A DNA stretch of 64,000 bases from the NCBI RefSeq assembly GCF_034180645.1, contig NZ_JAXFNY010000008.1:124001-188000 (forward strand). Direction: 5' to 3'. A model generated the notes under the pieces. The model ran no database searches, was not told the origin of the DNA, and was given only the letters and a program-made list of their open reading frames with translations. The DNA comes from Mobiluncus sp034180645. GTDB taxonomy: Bacteria > Actinomycetota > Actinomycetes > Actinomycetales > Actinomycetaceae. This document shows positions 35,492-44,416 of the stretch, piece by piece (position 1 is the first letter of the stretch; every line of letters begins with the position of its first letter). Made by a program: the position numbers and the translations under genes.

Positions 35492-36529
35492 CTAAAACAG
35501 GGCATTTCCTGCCGGCGGGGTGACCCCGAGGTGTTCGCAACCCTTCGGAGTAATGGCACGTCCCCGGTTGGTGCGCACCAGGAGACCTTCGCGAACTAAG
35601 AACGGTTCCACGACTTCTTCAATCGTCTCCGGTTCCTCCCCGACCGACACCGCGAGGGTGTGCAGCCCGACTGGCCCGCCGGCAAACCTCTCTATTACCG
35701 CCCGTAAAACACTGCGGTCCAAGCGATCCAAGCCGAGTTGATCGACCTCAAAAAGTTCCAGGGCGCGGCGAGCCGATTCCAGGTCGCACCGGGGATGGTC
35801 GTGAACCAGGGCGAAGTCAATGACCCGGCGCAACAAGCGATTTGCCACCCGCGGCGTACCGCGTGACCGCCGGGCAATCTCCTCTGCTGCGTCTTCGGTG
35901 ATTTCAGCACCAAGCAAACTGGCGGAACGCTTCACGATGAGAGCCAAATCCGGTGGCTGGTAAGGCTCCAGATGGGCGGTAAAGCCGAAACGGTCGCGCA
36001 GCGGGGCAGGTAACAACCCCGCCCGGGTCGTGGCTCCGACCAGCGTAAAGGGCGGCAGAGTCAAAGGAATCGAAGTCGCTCCTGGTCCCTTGCCCACCAC
36101 GACGTCGACCCGAAAATCCTCCATCGCCAGGTACAGCATTTCTTCGGCGGGACGCGCCAACCGATGAATTTCGTCAATAAACAACACGTCGCCCTCTTGC
36201 AGGGAGGACAGTATGGCTGCTAAATCCCCAGCGTGACCGATTGCTGGCCCGGAAGTCAGGCGCAGCGAGGAGGACATTTCCGCGGCGATAATCATTGCCA
36301 GAGTCGTCTTGCCCAGTCCGGGAGGACCCGCTAACAATACATGGTCAGCGGCTTCGCCGCGTTCTTTGGCCGCTGAGAGGACCAGTTGCAGCTGAGTTTT
36401 GACCGTTTCCTGACCGATGAAATCGCTGAGCGTCTTTGGTCGCAAAGCTGCTTCTGCAGCGCGTTCCGCATCGGGGGCGGAGGAATCGACCAAACGCTGC
36501 TCGTAGGAAAAATCTGTATCTTCAGCCAC
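35492..36529 (-). CDS. ruvB: Holliday junction branch migration ATPase RuvB
   Basis: The AAA+ motor of the RuvABC resolvasome, 345 residues. Walker A is GPPGLGKT at 68-75, Walker B is LFIDEIHRL, sensor 1 is GATTRAGLL and the arginine finger region is PLRDRFGF. The C-terminal winged helix ends TPKGCEHLGV. Its start lies inside the end of ruvA (8-base overlap), so the two are coupled. Confidence 0.98.
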   Translation of the reverse strand: MAEDTDFSYEQRLVDSSAPDAERAAEAALRPKTLSDFIGQETVKTQLQLVLSAAKERGEAADHVLLAGPPGLGKTTLAMIIAAEMSSSLRLTSGPAIGHAGDLAAILSSLQEGDVLFIDEIHRLARPAEEMLYLAMEDFRVDVVVGKGPGATSIPLTLPPFTLVGATTRAGLLPAPLRDRFGFTAHLEPYQPPDLALIVKRSASLLGAEITEDAAEEIARRSRGTPRVANRLLRRVIDFALVHDHPRCDLESARRALELFEVDQLGLDRLDRSVLRAVIERFAGGPVGLHTLAVSVGEEPETIEEVVEPFLVREGLLVRTNRGRAITPKGCEHLGVTPPAGNALF

Positions 36530-37106
36530 GTTTGCTCCCCAGGTACTTTAAGGCTTCCCGCAGCGCGGTGGGGGCATCACTGGCCTGCACCGCGTTGACT
36601 GCTTCGGTGGCGAGGGCTTGGTTGTAACCCAGATTGCTCAGCGCTTCCACAACGGTGCTGGCGTTAAACCCAGATGCCGTCCCCGCGAGCGCCACTGCGC
36701 CGGGAACGCCACCGAGTTTATCCCCGATTTCCAGAATCATTCGTTCGGCAGATTTCTTGCCGACTCCGGGAATGCTTTGCAACGTGGTCACGTCACTGTT
36801 AGCCACCGCCCCAGCCAAAGCCTCGGGACTCAAAACCGACAGGGCGGCCAAACCGAGTTTGGGACCTATACCTTTAACCTGCATCAGAGTCGCAAAAGTA
36901 TCGCGTTCTGAGGCTGTGGCAAATCCGTAGAGAGTGAGGGAATCTTCGCGTACCACCAAGTAGGTTTGCACCGTGGCGACCGTATCTGGAACCAAGGCGG
37001 ACAGAGTATTGGGGGTAGCAAAGAATTCCAGCCCCAGTCCCCCCACCAGCACCGTGGCACGGTCCAGCGTCTTGGAGACGACTTCCCCTTTAATTATCGA
37101 AATCAC
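36522..37106 (-). CDS. ruvA: Holliday junction DNA helicase subunit RuvA
   Basis: The junction-binding subunit, 194 residues. It begins MISIIKGEVVSKTLDRATVL (OB domain), followed by two helix-hairpin-helix motifs (VKGIGPKLGLAALSVLS and SIPGVGKKSAERMILEIGD) and a C-terminal domain contacting RuvB (ALSNLGYNQALATEAV). It lies 36 bases after ruvC and overlaps ruvB. Confidence 0.97.
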   Translation of the reverse strand: MISIIKGEVVSKTLDRATVLVGGLGLEFFATPNTLSALVPDTVATVQTYLVVREDSLTLYGFATASERDTFATLMQVKGIGPKLGLAALSVLSPEALAGAVANSDVTTLQSIPGVGKKSAERMILEIGDKLGGVPGAVALAGTASGFNASTVVEALSNLGYNQALATEAVNAVQASDAPTALREALKYLGSKRG

Positions 37107-37142
37107 TGATTGTCCTCGCGGTTGGCAATTCGAACACTTGTA

Positions 37143-37784
37143 CTATAGCGGTTTCTGGCGCCGCCGCGGATCCACCGCGCCGGAACGTCGAGTTTTCGCT
37201 TCCGCTTCCGCCCACAAGCGTTGGGCGGCGGTCAAGTGGGTTCCGGCCGGAGTTTTCACTTTCCCACTGAGGCTGACGCTAAAGTCTCCATCTGAACTGG
37301 CACCGAGAATCCCCGTGCCACGCCAGGCTTGGGTGATGGCGATAGCCAACGCATCTGCCGCATCGGCGGGTTTTGGGGGTTTATCCAGTCGCAGGATTCG
37401 CGCCACCATGGCTTTCACCTGCGCTTTCGAGGCACTCCCGTTGCCACTCACGGCCGCTTTCACTTCCGAGGGAGTGTGCACCGCCACGGGCAGACCTTGA
37501 CGCGCTGCCTCGACCATCGCGATTCCCATAGCCTGCATAGTGGTAGCCACGGATTGACGATTTTCTTTCGCGAAAGGACGCTCCAAAGCCACAATGTCTG
37601 GCTGAAAGCGGGCGATTGCCTCCGCTATGCCCTGCGAAATTTTCAACAGTCGAAACTGAGTGGCAGTGTTCGGGTCGCTGCGCACCACATCGACATACAC
37701 CAAGGTACACTGCCGGCTCGTGTCAAAGTCAACGACCCCGATACCACACCTGGTGATACCGGGGTCGATGCCCAAAACTCTCAT
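37143..37784 (-). CDS. ruvC: Holliday junction endonuclease RuvC
   Basis: The resolvase subunit. It starts MRVLGIDPGITRCGIGVVD with the first catalytic Asp at residue 7, the glutamate in VALERPFAKEN follows, and the last acidic residues are in DAADALAIAITQAW. 213 residues exceed the E. coli length by about 40 because of a basic C-terminal extension (AEAKTRRSGAVDPRRRQKPL). It sits 8 bases downstream of yebC. Confidence 0.97.
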   Translation of the reverse strand: MRVLGIDPGITRCGIGVVDFDTSRQCTLVYVDVVRSDPNTATQFRLLKISQGIAEAIARFQPDIVALERPFAKENRQSVATTMQAMGIAMVEAARQGLPVAVHTPSEVKAAVSGNGSASKAQVKAMVARILRLDKPPKPADAADALAIAITQAWRGTGILGASSDGDFSVSLSGKVKTPAGTHLTAAQRLWAEAEAKTRRSGAVDPRRRQKPL

Positions 37785-37792
37785 GTAGACGT

Positions 37793-38554
37793 TTACTCTT
37801 CGGCTTCGTATTGCTCAATGACGTCATCGGAAGCATCGCCGTTCATAAACACATTCTGGACGTCATCACTGTCTTCCAGAGCGTCGAACAGGCGCATGAC
37901 CTTGCGATAGGCTTCCAAATCCAGGTCAACCTTAACTGAAGGAACGAACTGGGATTCAGCCGAATCGTAGTCAATCCCTGCTTCCTGCAAAGCGGTGCGC
38001 ACCGCCACCAAATCCGTCGGTTCGGTTTCGATAATAAAGAGTTCACCGGCATCTTCCACGTCATCGGCACCGGCCGCCAGCACTGCGTCAAGAATCTTGT
38101 CTTCGTCCAAGCCATCGACTTTGGCAACCTCAATAATCCCGCGGCGGGCAAACTGGTAAGAAACTGAACCAGAATCAGCGATATTGCCGCCGTTTCTGCT
38201 AAAGATGGTACGCACTTCGGACACGGCACGATTCTTGTTGTCGGTCAGGCACTCCACGATGAAGCCCACACCGCTGGGACCGTAGCCTTCATAAGTGATG
38301 GACTGCCAGTCGGCACCGCCAGATTCAGCACCGGAACCGCGCTTCACCGCGCGATCGATGTTATCCGCAGGAACGGAAGATTTCTTAGCTTTCTGAATGG
38401 CGTCAAAGAGGGTCGGATTGCCTGCAGGATCGCCGCCGCCGGTACGCGCCGCCACTTCGATGTTCTTAATCAGGCGCGCAAACAGCTTGCCGCGCTTGGC
38501 GTCAATGGCAGCCTTCTTATGTTTCGTGGTGGCCCATTTTGAGTGACCCGACAT
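37793..38554 (-). CDS. yebC: YebC/TACO1-family protein
   Basis: 253 residues starting MSGHSKWATTKHKKAAIDAK, followed by IQKAKKSSVPADNIDRAVKR and TYEGYGPSGVGFIVECLTDN, all hallmarks of the family. Members have been described as transcription regulators (PmpR) and, more recently, as translation factors easing ribosome stalling. It heads the yebC-ruvCAB block. An AAGGAGA ribosome site precedes the ATG. The last ~20 residues are acidic. Confidence 0.95.
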   Translation of the reverse strand: MSGHSKWATTKHKKAAIDAKRGKLFARLIKNIEVAARTGGGDPAGNPTLFDAIQKAKKSSVPADNIDRAVKRGSGAESGGADWQSITYEGYGPSGVGFIVECLTDNKNRAVSEVRTIFSRNGGNIADSGSVSYQFARRGIIEVAKVDGLDEDKILDAVLAAGADDVEDAGELFIIETEPTDLVAVRTALQEAGIDYDSAESQFVPSVKVDLDLEAYRKVMRLFDALEDSDDVQNVFMNGDASDDVIEQYEAEE

Positions 38555-38703
38555 TGGTGTATCTCCTTAAACTTCTTGCCTATAACGAAGACATTTTAAT
38601 AAAACATTCCTCGAATCGTCTAACTGAGGTTACCGCAAATCCGACTTAATTCCCGAACCGCAGTCGCGCCAAACCTAAAAGTCAGTTCCCCAGCGAACCT
38701 TTC

Positions 38704-40143
38704 TCAGCATTCCACAACGTTGACCGCCAGTCCCCCGGTGGCGGTTTCTTTGTATTTTGAGCTCATATCCAAGCCGGTTTCGTACATCGTTTCAATGACT
38801 TCGTCAAAGCTGACCCGATGCGTTCCGTCTCCCCACAAGCTCATGCGGGCGGCATTAATGGCTTTGACCGCGGCAATCGCATTGCGTTCGATGCAGGGCA
38901 CCTGCACCAGTCCCCCAATAGGGTCGCAGGTCAAGCCCAGATGATGCTCCATGGCGATTTCAGCTGCGTTCTCAATCTGATGGGGACTGCCCCCCAGAGC
39001 CGCCGCTAAGCCTCCCGCGGCCATCGCCGCCGCGGAACCGACTTCGCCTTGGCAACCAACTTCGGCCCCGGCCACGGAGGCATTCGTTTTAATGATTCCG
39101 CCCACGGCCCCGGCCACCGTCAGGTAGTCCCGCTGGGCCGGACCGCATTTCGTTTCCACTTCAGGACAAAACCACTGCAGGTAGCGTCCCACCGCGGCTA
39201 CGATACCCGCCGAGCCGTTAGTGGGGGCTCGTACCACCATTCCGCCAGCCGCGTTTTCCTCGTTCACCGACAGCGCCCACAGGTTCACCCAATCCATTGC
39301 CCGCATGGGGTCTTGAGCGAAACTACGCCAAATGGCAGGAGTTCCGGGTTTGCCGTCGCGCTCGGTTAGGCGCAGGAACAACTTTCGCGCCCGGCGCGGT
39401 ACCGCCAGCCCACCGGGCAACACGTCTTCGGTTGTGGCGCACCCGCGGTCAATGCAGGCGCCCATCTGCTTTTGCAGGGTATCCAGGCGTTTACCGAACT
39501 CCCCCATGCTCATTCGGGTTTTTTCGTTTGCGCGCACGATTTCGCCGATGGTTTTGTTGTTCGTTTCCGCCGCCCGCAATAGGTCCCCCATGGAAGTGTA
39601 GGGGTAGGGAACGTCCACGGTGGTGGGGGTTTTATCCAGCTGGGTCAGGTTCCCCGGCTCACCCTCGATGGCGTCATCGCGGGTCACGAAGCCACCGCCT
39701 GTCGAGTAATAGCGCAGCGCAAAAGTCACCTGATCGCCCTGCGAAGCGCGAATCACCAGGGAGTTATTGTGGAACGGCGCCACGGTTTCAGGGGTAAAAA
39801 CCATATCCCAGTCATACTGAAACCCTACCGAGGACCCGCCCGGCAGGACTATTGAACCCGCGGGTTTTACCGAAGAAAGCAACCGCGGCAGACTCCCGGG
39901 CTCGACCGTGTCCGGAAGAAAACCCGAAAGGCCAGCCAAAACCGCACCATCGGAAAGGTGGCCGCGACCCGTCGCACCCAGCGAACCCTGGAGTTCAACC
40001 TGCAGGCGATCAAAGGCCGCCCCCGATTGCGCCAGGTGATTCACGAAATCCGCCGCGGCACGCATCGGACCGACCGTGTGCGAGGCGGAAGGACCGACCC
40101 CCACCTGGATGACGTCGAGAACGGAAAGCGGCGTGGCTTGCAT
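38704..40143 (-). CDS. sdaA: L-serine ammonia-lyase, iron-sulfur type, single chain
   Basis: It deaminates L-serine to pyruvate. The 479 residues fuse the beta domain (LSVLDVIQVGVGPSASHTVG) and the alpha domain (GCQGEVGSAAAMAAGGLAAA, then LTCDPIGGLVQVPCIERNAI). Cysteines in KCGPAQRD, GCQGEVG and TCDPIGG are candidates for the [4Fe-4S] cluster. The family start is MQATPLSVL at 40143; 45 codons upstream are open but of unlikely composition. It is divergent from the chemoreceptor gene. In mycobacteria yebC is followed directly by pdxT, so sdaA and its neighbour look inserted here. Confidence 0.95.
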   Translation of the reverse strand: MQATPLSVLDVIQVGVGPSASHTVGPMRAAADFVNHLAQSGAAFDRLQVELQGSLGATGRGHLSDGAVLAGLSGFLPDTVEPGSLPRLLSSVKPAGSIVLPGGSSVGFQYDWDMVFTPETVAPFHNNSLVIRASQGDQVTFALRYYSTGGGFVTRDDAIEGEPGNLTQLDKTPTTVDVPYPYTSMGDLLRAAETNNKTIGEIVRANEKTRMSMGEFGKRLDTLQKQMGACIDRGCATTEDVLPGGLAVPRRARKLFLRLTERDGKPGTPAIWRSFAQDPMRAMDWVNLWALSVNEENAAGGMVVRAPTNGSAGIVAAVGRYLQWFCPEVETKCGPAQRDYLTVAGAVGGIIKTNASVAGAEVGCQGEVGSAAAMAAGGLAAALGGSPHQIENAAEIAMEHHLGLTCDPIGGLVQVPCIERNAIAAVKAINAARMSLWGDGTHRVSFDEVIETMYETGLDMSSKYKETATGGLAVNVVEC

Positions 40144-40238
40144 GTAGATGATTTTATCCGGTTTTAACCGCACACATTCAAAGCAACGATGCCAAAGCAA
40201 GTATTTTGTAAATTTACGGAAAATCAGCACATTTAGCA

Positions 40239-40247
40239 CCCCCCCCC
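40239..40247. repeat. Run of nine C between sdaA and the chemoreceptor gene
   Basis: C9 on the plus strand (G9 on the minus) in the 207-base divergent intergenic region, 95 bases upstream of the sdaA start and 103 bases upstream of the chemoreceptor start. Tracts of this kind can change length by slippage and alter promoter spacing. Nothing else in this gap was recognised with confidence. Confidence 0.85.
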
Positions 40248-40350
40248 GCGTGTTTTCGTTATTATTAATCAACTTCAAATTTGGAACCGGAGCAGTTTTT
40301 TTATTGCGGTTACTTAATTTCGTCTTAAGACAGAAAGAGAAGGAGATGAT

Positions 40351-42060
40351 ATGAAGCTCAGCTTTCTTGTAAAACTTGCTTACACTGCTGTTGCAGTATT
40401 CGGTGTATTAGTCCTGGTTGGAACCATTTTGACCCAGGTTGAATTCAAAAAGATGCAAAGCGATGTGGCTGCGAAAACAGAGCAGACGACCCAGGCAGCT
40501 CGAGTGTCCACGGCATCGGCAAACCTGACTAACTACGTGCAGGAATATGTGACCACCCTGGATCAGAAGTGGCTGGATATGTATTGGGACGAGGTGGCCG
40601 CGAACAACAAGGCTGATGCGGTCCAGAACCTCAAGGATATGGGTGCTCCGACCGAGGAAACTGCCCTGATTGAAGAGGGCATGGTTAATTCCGATAACCT
40701 CATCAACTTGGAGACCCGCGCTCAGCGTCTGATTTTGGACTCCCTGGGTGTAGCGCCCGGCAATATGCCGGAAGCCGTGGCGGGATGGCAGGTTGACCCC
40801 GCCGATGCCGCCTTGGAACCGGCAGCGAAGCAGTCCTTGGCGCGTGACCTCATTTTCGGGGAAGAATACAACGGAGAAGTTACCAAGATTATGACCCCGA
40901 TCAATCAGGGCATTGACATGATGACTCAGCGTTTGGATTCGTCCGAAACGCAAGCCTCTAAGAGCGCTTACGCCGCTTTGTGGCTGTTGACCATTGTGGC
41001 CATCCTCCTGGTAGTCGTGTTGATTGTGCTGTTGACGCTGTTCAATGAGACCACCGCTAAGCCAATTCAGGAATTTCGCCGCATCCTGGAGTCCAGCGAC
41101 GCCAAGGACTTGACAGTGCGTTTGCGTCCGCGCGGCGTGTTGGAGACCCAGCAGTTGGCCGAGACCATCAACACCAAGAACTCCGGCATTGCCGAGGTCG
41201 TTTCCATGCTGGCAAGTTCCGCGGTGACTTTGAAGAATCAGACGGATGCCATTGGTGGTTCGACCCAGCGCGCCAACAATGATGCCCAGCAGGCGGCAGT
41301 CCATGCCGGCAACACGGCCACGAACGCCAACGAGGTGTCTGCTTCGATCGCCACGGTGGCCGCGGCCTCGGAACAGATGGGCGCCTCCATCCGCGAGATT
41401 TCCTCGAACGCCACGAACGCGGCCGAGGTTGCGAACAACGCCATGGAAGTTGCCGCTCGCACCACCGAGATTGTGGGCAAGTTGTCCGAATCGTCCCAGC
41501 GTATCGGTGAGGTTATTGCCTCGATTACCCAGATTGCTGAACAGACGAACCTGTTGGCTTTGAACGCTACCATTGAGGCCGCCCGTGCGGGTGACGCCGG
41601 CAAGGGCTTTGCGGTTGTGGCCGGTGAGGTGAAGGACTTGGCGGCTCAGACGGGTACGGCTACCTCGGATATTTCCGCCCGCGTGCTTTCCATCCAGGAA
41701 GACACCGCGTCAGCCGAACAGGCCCTGCAGGAAATCACGGACGTTATTTCCAAGATCAACGAGTCCCAGACGGTTATTGCCGCCGCGGTGGAGGAACAGA
41801 CCGCCACCGTGAACGAAATTTCCAAGTCCGTGCAAAGCGCGGCCGAAGGTTCACAAAGCATCGCCCAGGACATCAGCACCATCGCCGATGCCGCCCAGAA
41901 CAACTCCGAGGAATTGGGCAATGTGGCAAATAACATGAACGCGGTTTTGGACATTTCCAACCAGCTGACCGGGATTGTTGGCGGATTCAAGATCGACGAT
42001 ACCGCGAGCGTTGCTGATGCCGGCCCGGCGCCGGCCGCTGAAGCCACGCCGGAAGCATAA
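40351..42060 (+). CDS. Methyl-accepting chemotaxis protein
   Basis: A 569-residue transmembrane receptor. The layout is TM1 at about 8-29, a ~175-residue extracellular helical sensor domain (WLDMYWDEVAANNKADAV), TM2 at about 207-232 (LWLLTIVAILLVVVLIVLLT), HAMP (TAKPIQEFRRILES) and the cytosolic coiled-coil signalling domain. The hairpin tip IAEQTNLLALNATIEAARAG followed by GKGFAVVAGEVKDLA is canonical and binds CheA/CheW. The last ~20 residues are an Ala/Pro-rich tail without a CheR-docking pentapeptide. AAGGAG stands 8 bases before the ATG. No other chemotaxis gene is in the window. It implies a motile cell. Confidence 0.95.
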   Translation: MKLSFLVKLAYTAVAVFGVLVLVGTILTQVEFKKMQSDVAAKTEQTTQAARVSTASANLTNYVQEYVTTLDQKWLDMYWDEVAANNKADAVQNLKDMGAPTEETALIEEGMVNSDNLINLETRAQRLILDSLGVAPGNMPEAVAGWQVDPADAALEPAAKQSLARDLIFGEEYNGEVTKIMTPINQGIDMMTQRLDSSETQASKSAYAALWLLTIVAILLVVVLIVLLTLFNETTAKPIQEFRRILESSDAKDLTVRLRPRGVLETQQLAETINTKNSGIAEVVSMLASSAVTLKNQTDAIGGSTQRANNDAQQAAVHAGNTATNANEVSASIATVAAASEQMGASIREISSNATNAAEVANNAMEVAARTTEIVGKLSESSQRIGEVIASITQIAEQTNLLALNATIEAARAGDAGKGFAVVAGEVKDLAAQTGTATSDISARVLSIQEDTASAEQALQEITDVISKINESQTVIAAAVEEQTATVNEISKSVQSAAEGSQSIAQDISTIADAAQNNSEELGNVANNMNAVLDISNQLTGIVGGFKIDDTASVADAGPAPAAEATPEA

Positions 42061-42081
42061 ACCGGACATAACTGAATCATT

Positions 42082-42112
42082 TTTGGTGCCTGGTCTTTGA
42101 CCGGGCACCAAA
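42082..42112. terminator. Bidirectional terminator between chemoreceptor and Nudix genes
   Basis: TTTGGTGCC...GGCACCAAA plus an inner GGTC-TTT-GACC form a near-continuous 14-bp stem with a TTT loop. It lies between the converging genes ending at 42060 and 42125 and has A/T-rich ends on both strands. Confidence 0.75.
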
Positions 42113-42124
42113 CGTTTAACCGGC

Positions 42125-42757
42125 TCAGTGGCTTTTCCCCACGGTGCCTTCGCTGATTTCGGGGCAGCTTCCATCCCAGCCTCGCACCCATCCGCGAGCC
42201 AGGGAAACCAAATCCAGCGGGTAAACCACCGCCCCGCCAGCTATTTCACGTTGTAAAGCGTCGAGGTCCCACCATTTCAGTTCATCTAAAACTTCCCGTT
42301 CGACCTCAGTAAAACCATCACGCACGAACACGGGCGACCCGGGAAGCCTCGTGAAATAGAAAAGTTCGTCCTGACGGCAGGTCAAGGCGTGAAAGTCGAA
42401 GGTGGCGTGACGGCGCAGCACCGGTCCAACCAGCGCATTTGGACTTAGACAGTAGCCAGTTTCTTCAAAGAACTCCCGCACGGCTCCGTCTCGCGGGTCC
42501 TCCCCCGCTTCCAGACCGCCCCCGACGGTAAACCACCACCAGTGCTCGAAGTCTGAAAAATCGTGTCCGCGCAGCAACAGCAGCTCATCGCGGCTGTTGA
42601 AAGCCACGACTCTCGCCGCTTGGCGATGATAATAGCCGGCCTCGTCCCGGGGCCATTCCCGCAGAAAATAGTCGTCAATAGAGGTTTCGGTGTCGTTGTC
42701 GGGTCTGGTGCTCGGCGCAGTTTCGCCGTGCCCGACGGAGTGTAAAACCTCGTCCAT
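42125..42757 (-). CDS. Nudix hydrolase
   Basis: A 210-residue protein with a full Nudix box: G in GGGLEAGEDPRDGAVREF followed by FEETGY, matching Gx5Ex7REUXEEXGU. The surrounding fold (HWWWFTVGGG, RHATFDFHALTCRQDELFYF) resembles generic NUDIX phosphohydrolases acting on nucleoside diphosphate derivatives. The substrate cannot be named. The first ~35 residues are polar and probably disordered. It is followed upstream by the pdxT gene 30 bases away in the same direction. Confidence 0.88.
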   Translation of the reverse strand: MDEVLHSVGHGETAPSTRPDNDTETSIDDYFLREWPRDEAGYYHRQAARVVAFNSRDELLLLRGHDFSDFEHWWWFTVGGGLEAGEDPRDGAVREFFEETGYCLSPNALVGPVLRRHATFDFHALTCRQDELFYFTRLPGSPVFVRDGFTEVEREVLDELKWWDLDALQREIAGGAVVYPLDLVSLARGWVRGWDGSCPEISEGTVGKSH

Positions 42758-42786
42758 GGCCTGTTCCCTCGCCTTTCGGTGTCGTC

Positions 42787-43413
42787 TCAGTTGGATTGAG
42801 TTTTCACAAGGTTCAGGAAGTAACGGTGTACGCGCAGGTCGTCGGTAACTTCGGGGTGGAATGAGGTCGCCAGCAGGGGGCCTTGGCGCACCGCCACCAC
42901 TCGCGAAGCCGACTGTGGGGTCTGCTGCCAGGTCGAGAGCACTTCTACCCCCGCTCCGACCGATTCCACCCAGGGGGCGCGAATGAATACGGCCGGGAGG
43001 GGCTCGTCGCCACCAAAAGAACCGGGGTCAACGAGACTCTGCGCCGAATCGACTTGCCGGCCAAACGCGTTGCGCCGCACGACCACATCCAATCCGCCCA
43101 GGGTTTCTTGGCCGTCTATCCCGTCAACGATGTGGTCAGCCAGCATAATCATGCCCGCGCAGCTGCCATAAATGGCTTTTCCGCTGTGGACAAAGGCTTT
43201 CAACGGGTCAAACAGGTCGAAAGCGCGCGCTAGCTTGTACATGGTGGTCGATTCCCCGCCCGGAATAATCAGACCGTCCAAATCCTGCAGGTGGGAAGGA
43301 ACTTTCACCTCCACCGGCACGGCTCCCAGCGCGCGCAGAGCCCGCGCGTGCTCGACCACCGAACCCTGCAGAGCAAGGACACCCACGCGCCATTGATTTT
43401 GCTTCAAAGTCAT
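42787..43413 (-). CDS. pdxT: Pyridoxal 5'-phosphate synthase glutaminase subunit
   Basis: The glutamine amidotransferase that feeds ammonia to PdxS. GGES lies at 52-55, the nucleophile is C85 in GSCAGMIML, and the catalytic His/Glu pair is in SFHPEV. The start is set at ATG 43413 (MTLKQNQWRVGVLALQGSVV); an upstream ATG adds eleven residues without support. About 208 residues, slightly longer than usual. It lies 42 bases downstream of pdxS. Confidence 0.95.
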   Translation of the reverse strand: MTLKQNQWRVGVLALQGSVVEHARALRALGAVPVEVKVPSHLQDLDGLIIPGGESTTMYKLARAFDLFDPLKAFVHSGKAIYGSCAGMIMLADHIVDGIDGQETLGGLDVVVRRNAFGRQVDSAQSLVDPGSFGGDEPLPAVFIRAPWVESVGAGVEVLSTWQQTPQSASRVVAVRQGPLLATSFHPEVTDDLRVHRYFLNLVKTQSN

Positions 43414-43455
43414 CCTTTTCTCTGGCTTATTGACAAAACTCAGCAATACCGCGGA

Positions 43456-44355
43456 TTACCAGCCGCGCTGAGCCAGGCGCGCGTCATCGGGAATGTCGTG
43501 AACATTGATGCCGACCATAGCTTCGCCCAAGGAACGGGACACCTCAGCAACGACTTCTGGTTCGTTGTAGCGGGCTGTGGCTTTGACAATTGCCGCCGCG
43601 CGCTTCGCCGGATCGCCCGACTTAAAGATGCCAGAACCCACGAACACACCCTCGGAACCCAGCTGCATCATCAACGCCGCGTCAGCAGGAGTGGCTATAC
43701 CGCCCGCGGTGAACAGCACGACTGGCAGCTTCCCGGTTTCCGCAACCTCTTTGACCAGCGGATAGGGAGCCTGCAATTCCTTGGCGGCATCAAACAGCTC
43801 ATCGGGACGCATAGTGGTCAGCCGGTTGATTTGCGAAGTCATGGTGCGCATATGGGTTACCGCGTTGGACACGTCCCCCGTACCGGCTTCGCCCTTGGAA
43901 CGAATCATGGCCGCGCCCTCGCTGATACGGCGCAAAGCCTCACCGAGGTTAGTGGCTCCGCACACGAAAGGCACGGTGAAATCCCACTTGTTGATGTGAT
44001 GCTTGTAGTCCGCCGGGGTTAAAACTTCGGACTCATCGATGTAGTCCACACCCAAGCTCTGCAACACCTGAGCTTCCGCAAAGTGACCAATCCGGGCTTT
44101 GGCCATCACGGGAATAGACACCGCGTTAATGATTCCGTCAATCAAATCCGGGTCGCTCATGCGCGCAACGCCGCCTTCGGCCCGAATATCCGCCGGAACA
44201 CGCTCCAAAGCCATCACCGCTACGGCACCGGCGTCTTGGGCAATCTTGGCTTGCTCCGCGTTGACGACATCCATAATGACACCGCCCTTGAGCATCTGAG
44301 CCATGCCCCGTTTCACCAAATCAGTCCCGGTTCCTTGCGCCAGTTGATTAGACAT
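43456..44355 (-). CDS. pdxS: Pyridoxal 5'-phosphate synthase lyase subunit
   Basis: The TIM-barrel core of the ribose-5-phosphate-dependent PLP synthase, 299 residues. The conserved stretches KRGMAQMLKGGVIMDVVNAE, ALERVPADIRAEGGVARMSD, PVMAKARIGHFAEAQ (with a Schiff-base lysine) and GLFTAGGIATPADAALMMQL-type region (VVLFTAGGIATPADAALMM) are present. AAGAAGG precedes the ATG. It forms an operon with pdxT. Confidence 0.97.
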   Translation of the reverse strand: MSNQLAQGTGTDLVKRGMAQMLKGGVIMDVVNAEQAKIAQDAGAVAVMALERVPADIRAEGGVARMSDPDLIDGIINAVSIPVMAKARIGHFAEAQVLQSLGVDYIDESEVLTPADYKHHINKWDFTVPFVCGATNLGEALRRISEGAAMIRSKGEAGTGDVSNAVTHMRTMTSQINRLTTMRPDELFDAAKELQAPYPLVKEVAETGKLPVVLFTAGGIATPADAALMMQLGSEGVFVGSGIFKSGDPAKRAAAIVKATARYNEPEVVAEVSRSLGEAMVGINVHDIPDDARLAQRGW

Positions 44356-44416
44356 TTTGCCTTCTTTCCTTGTTCAAATTCTGGTTACGATTTCTCAGTC
44401 GCCCCCATTTTAGCGA

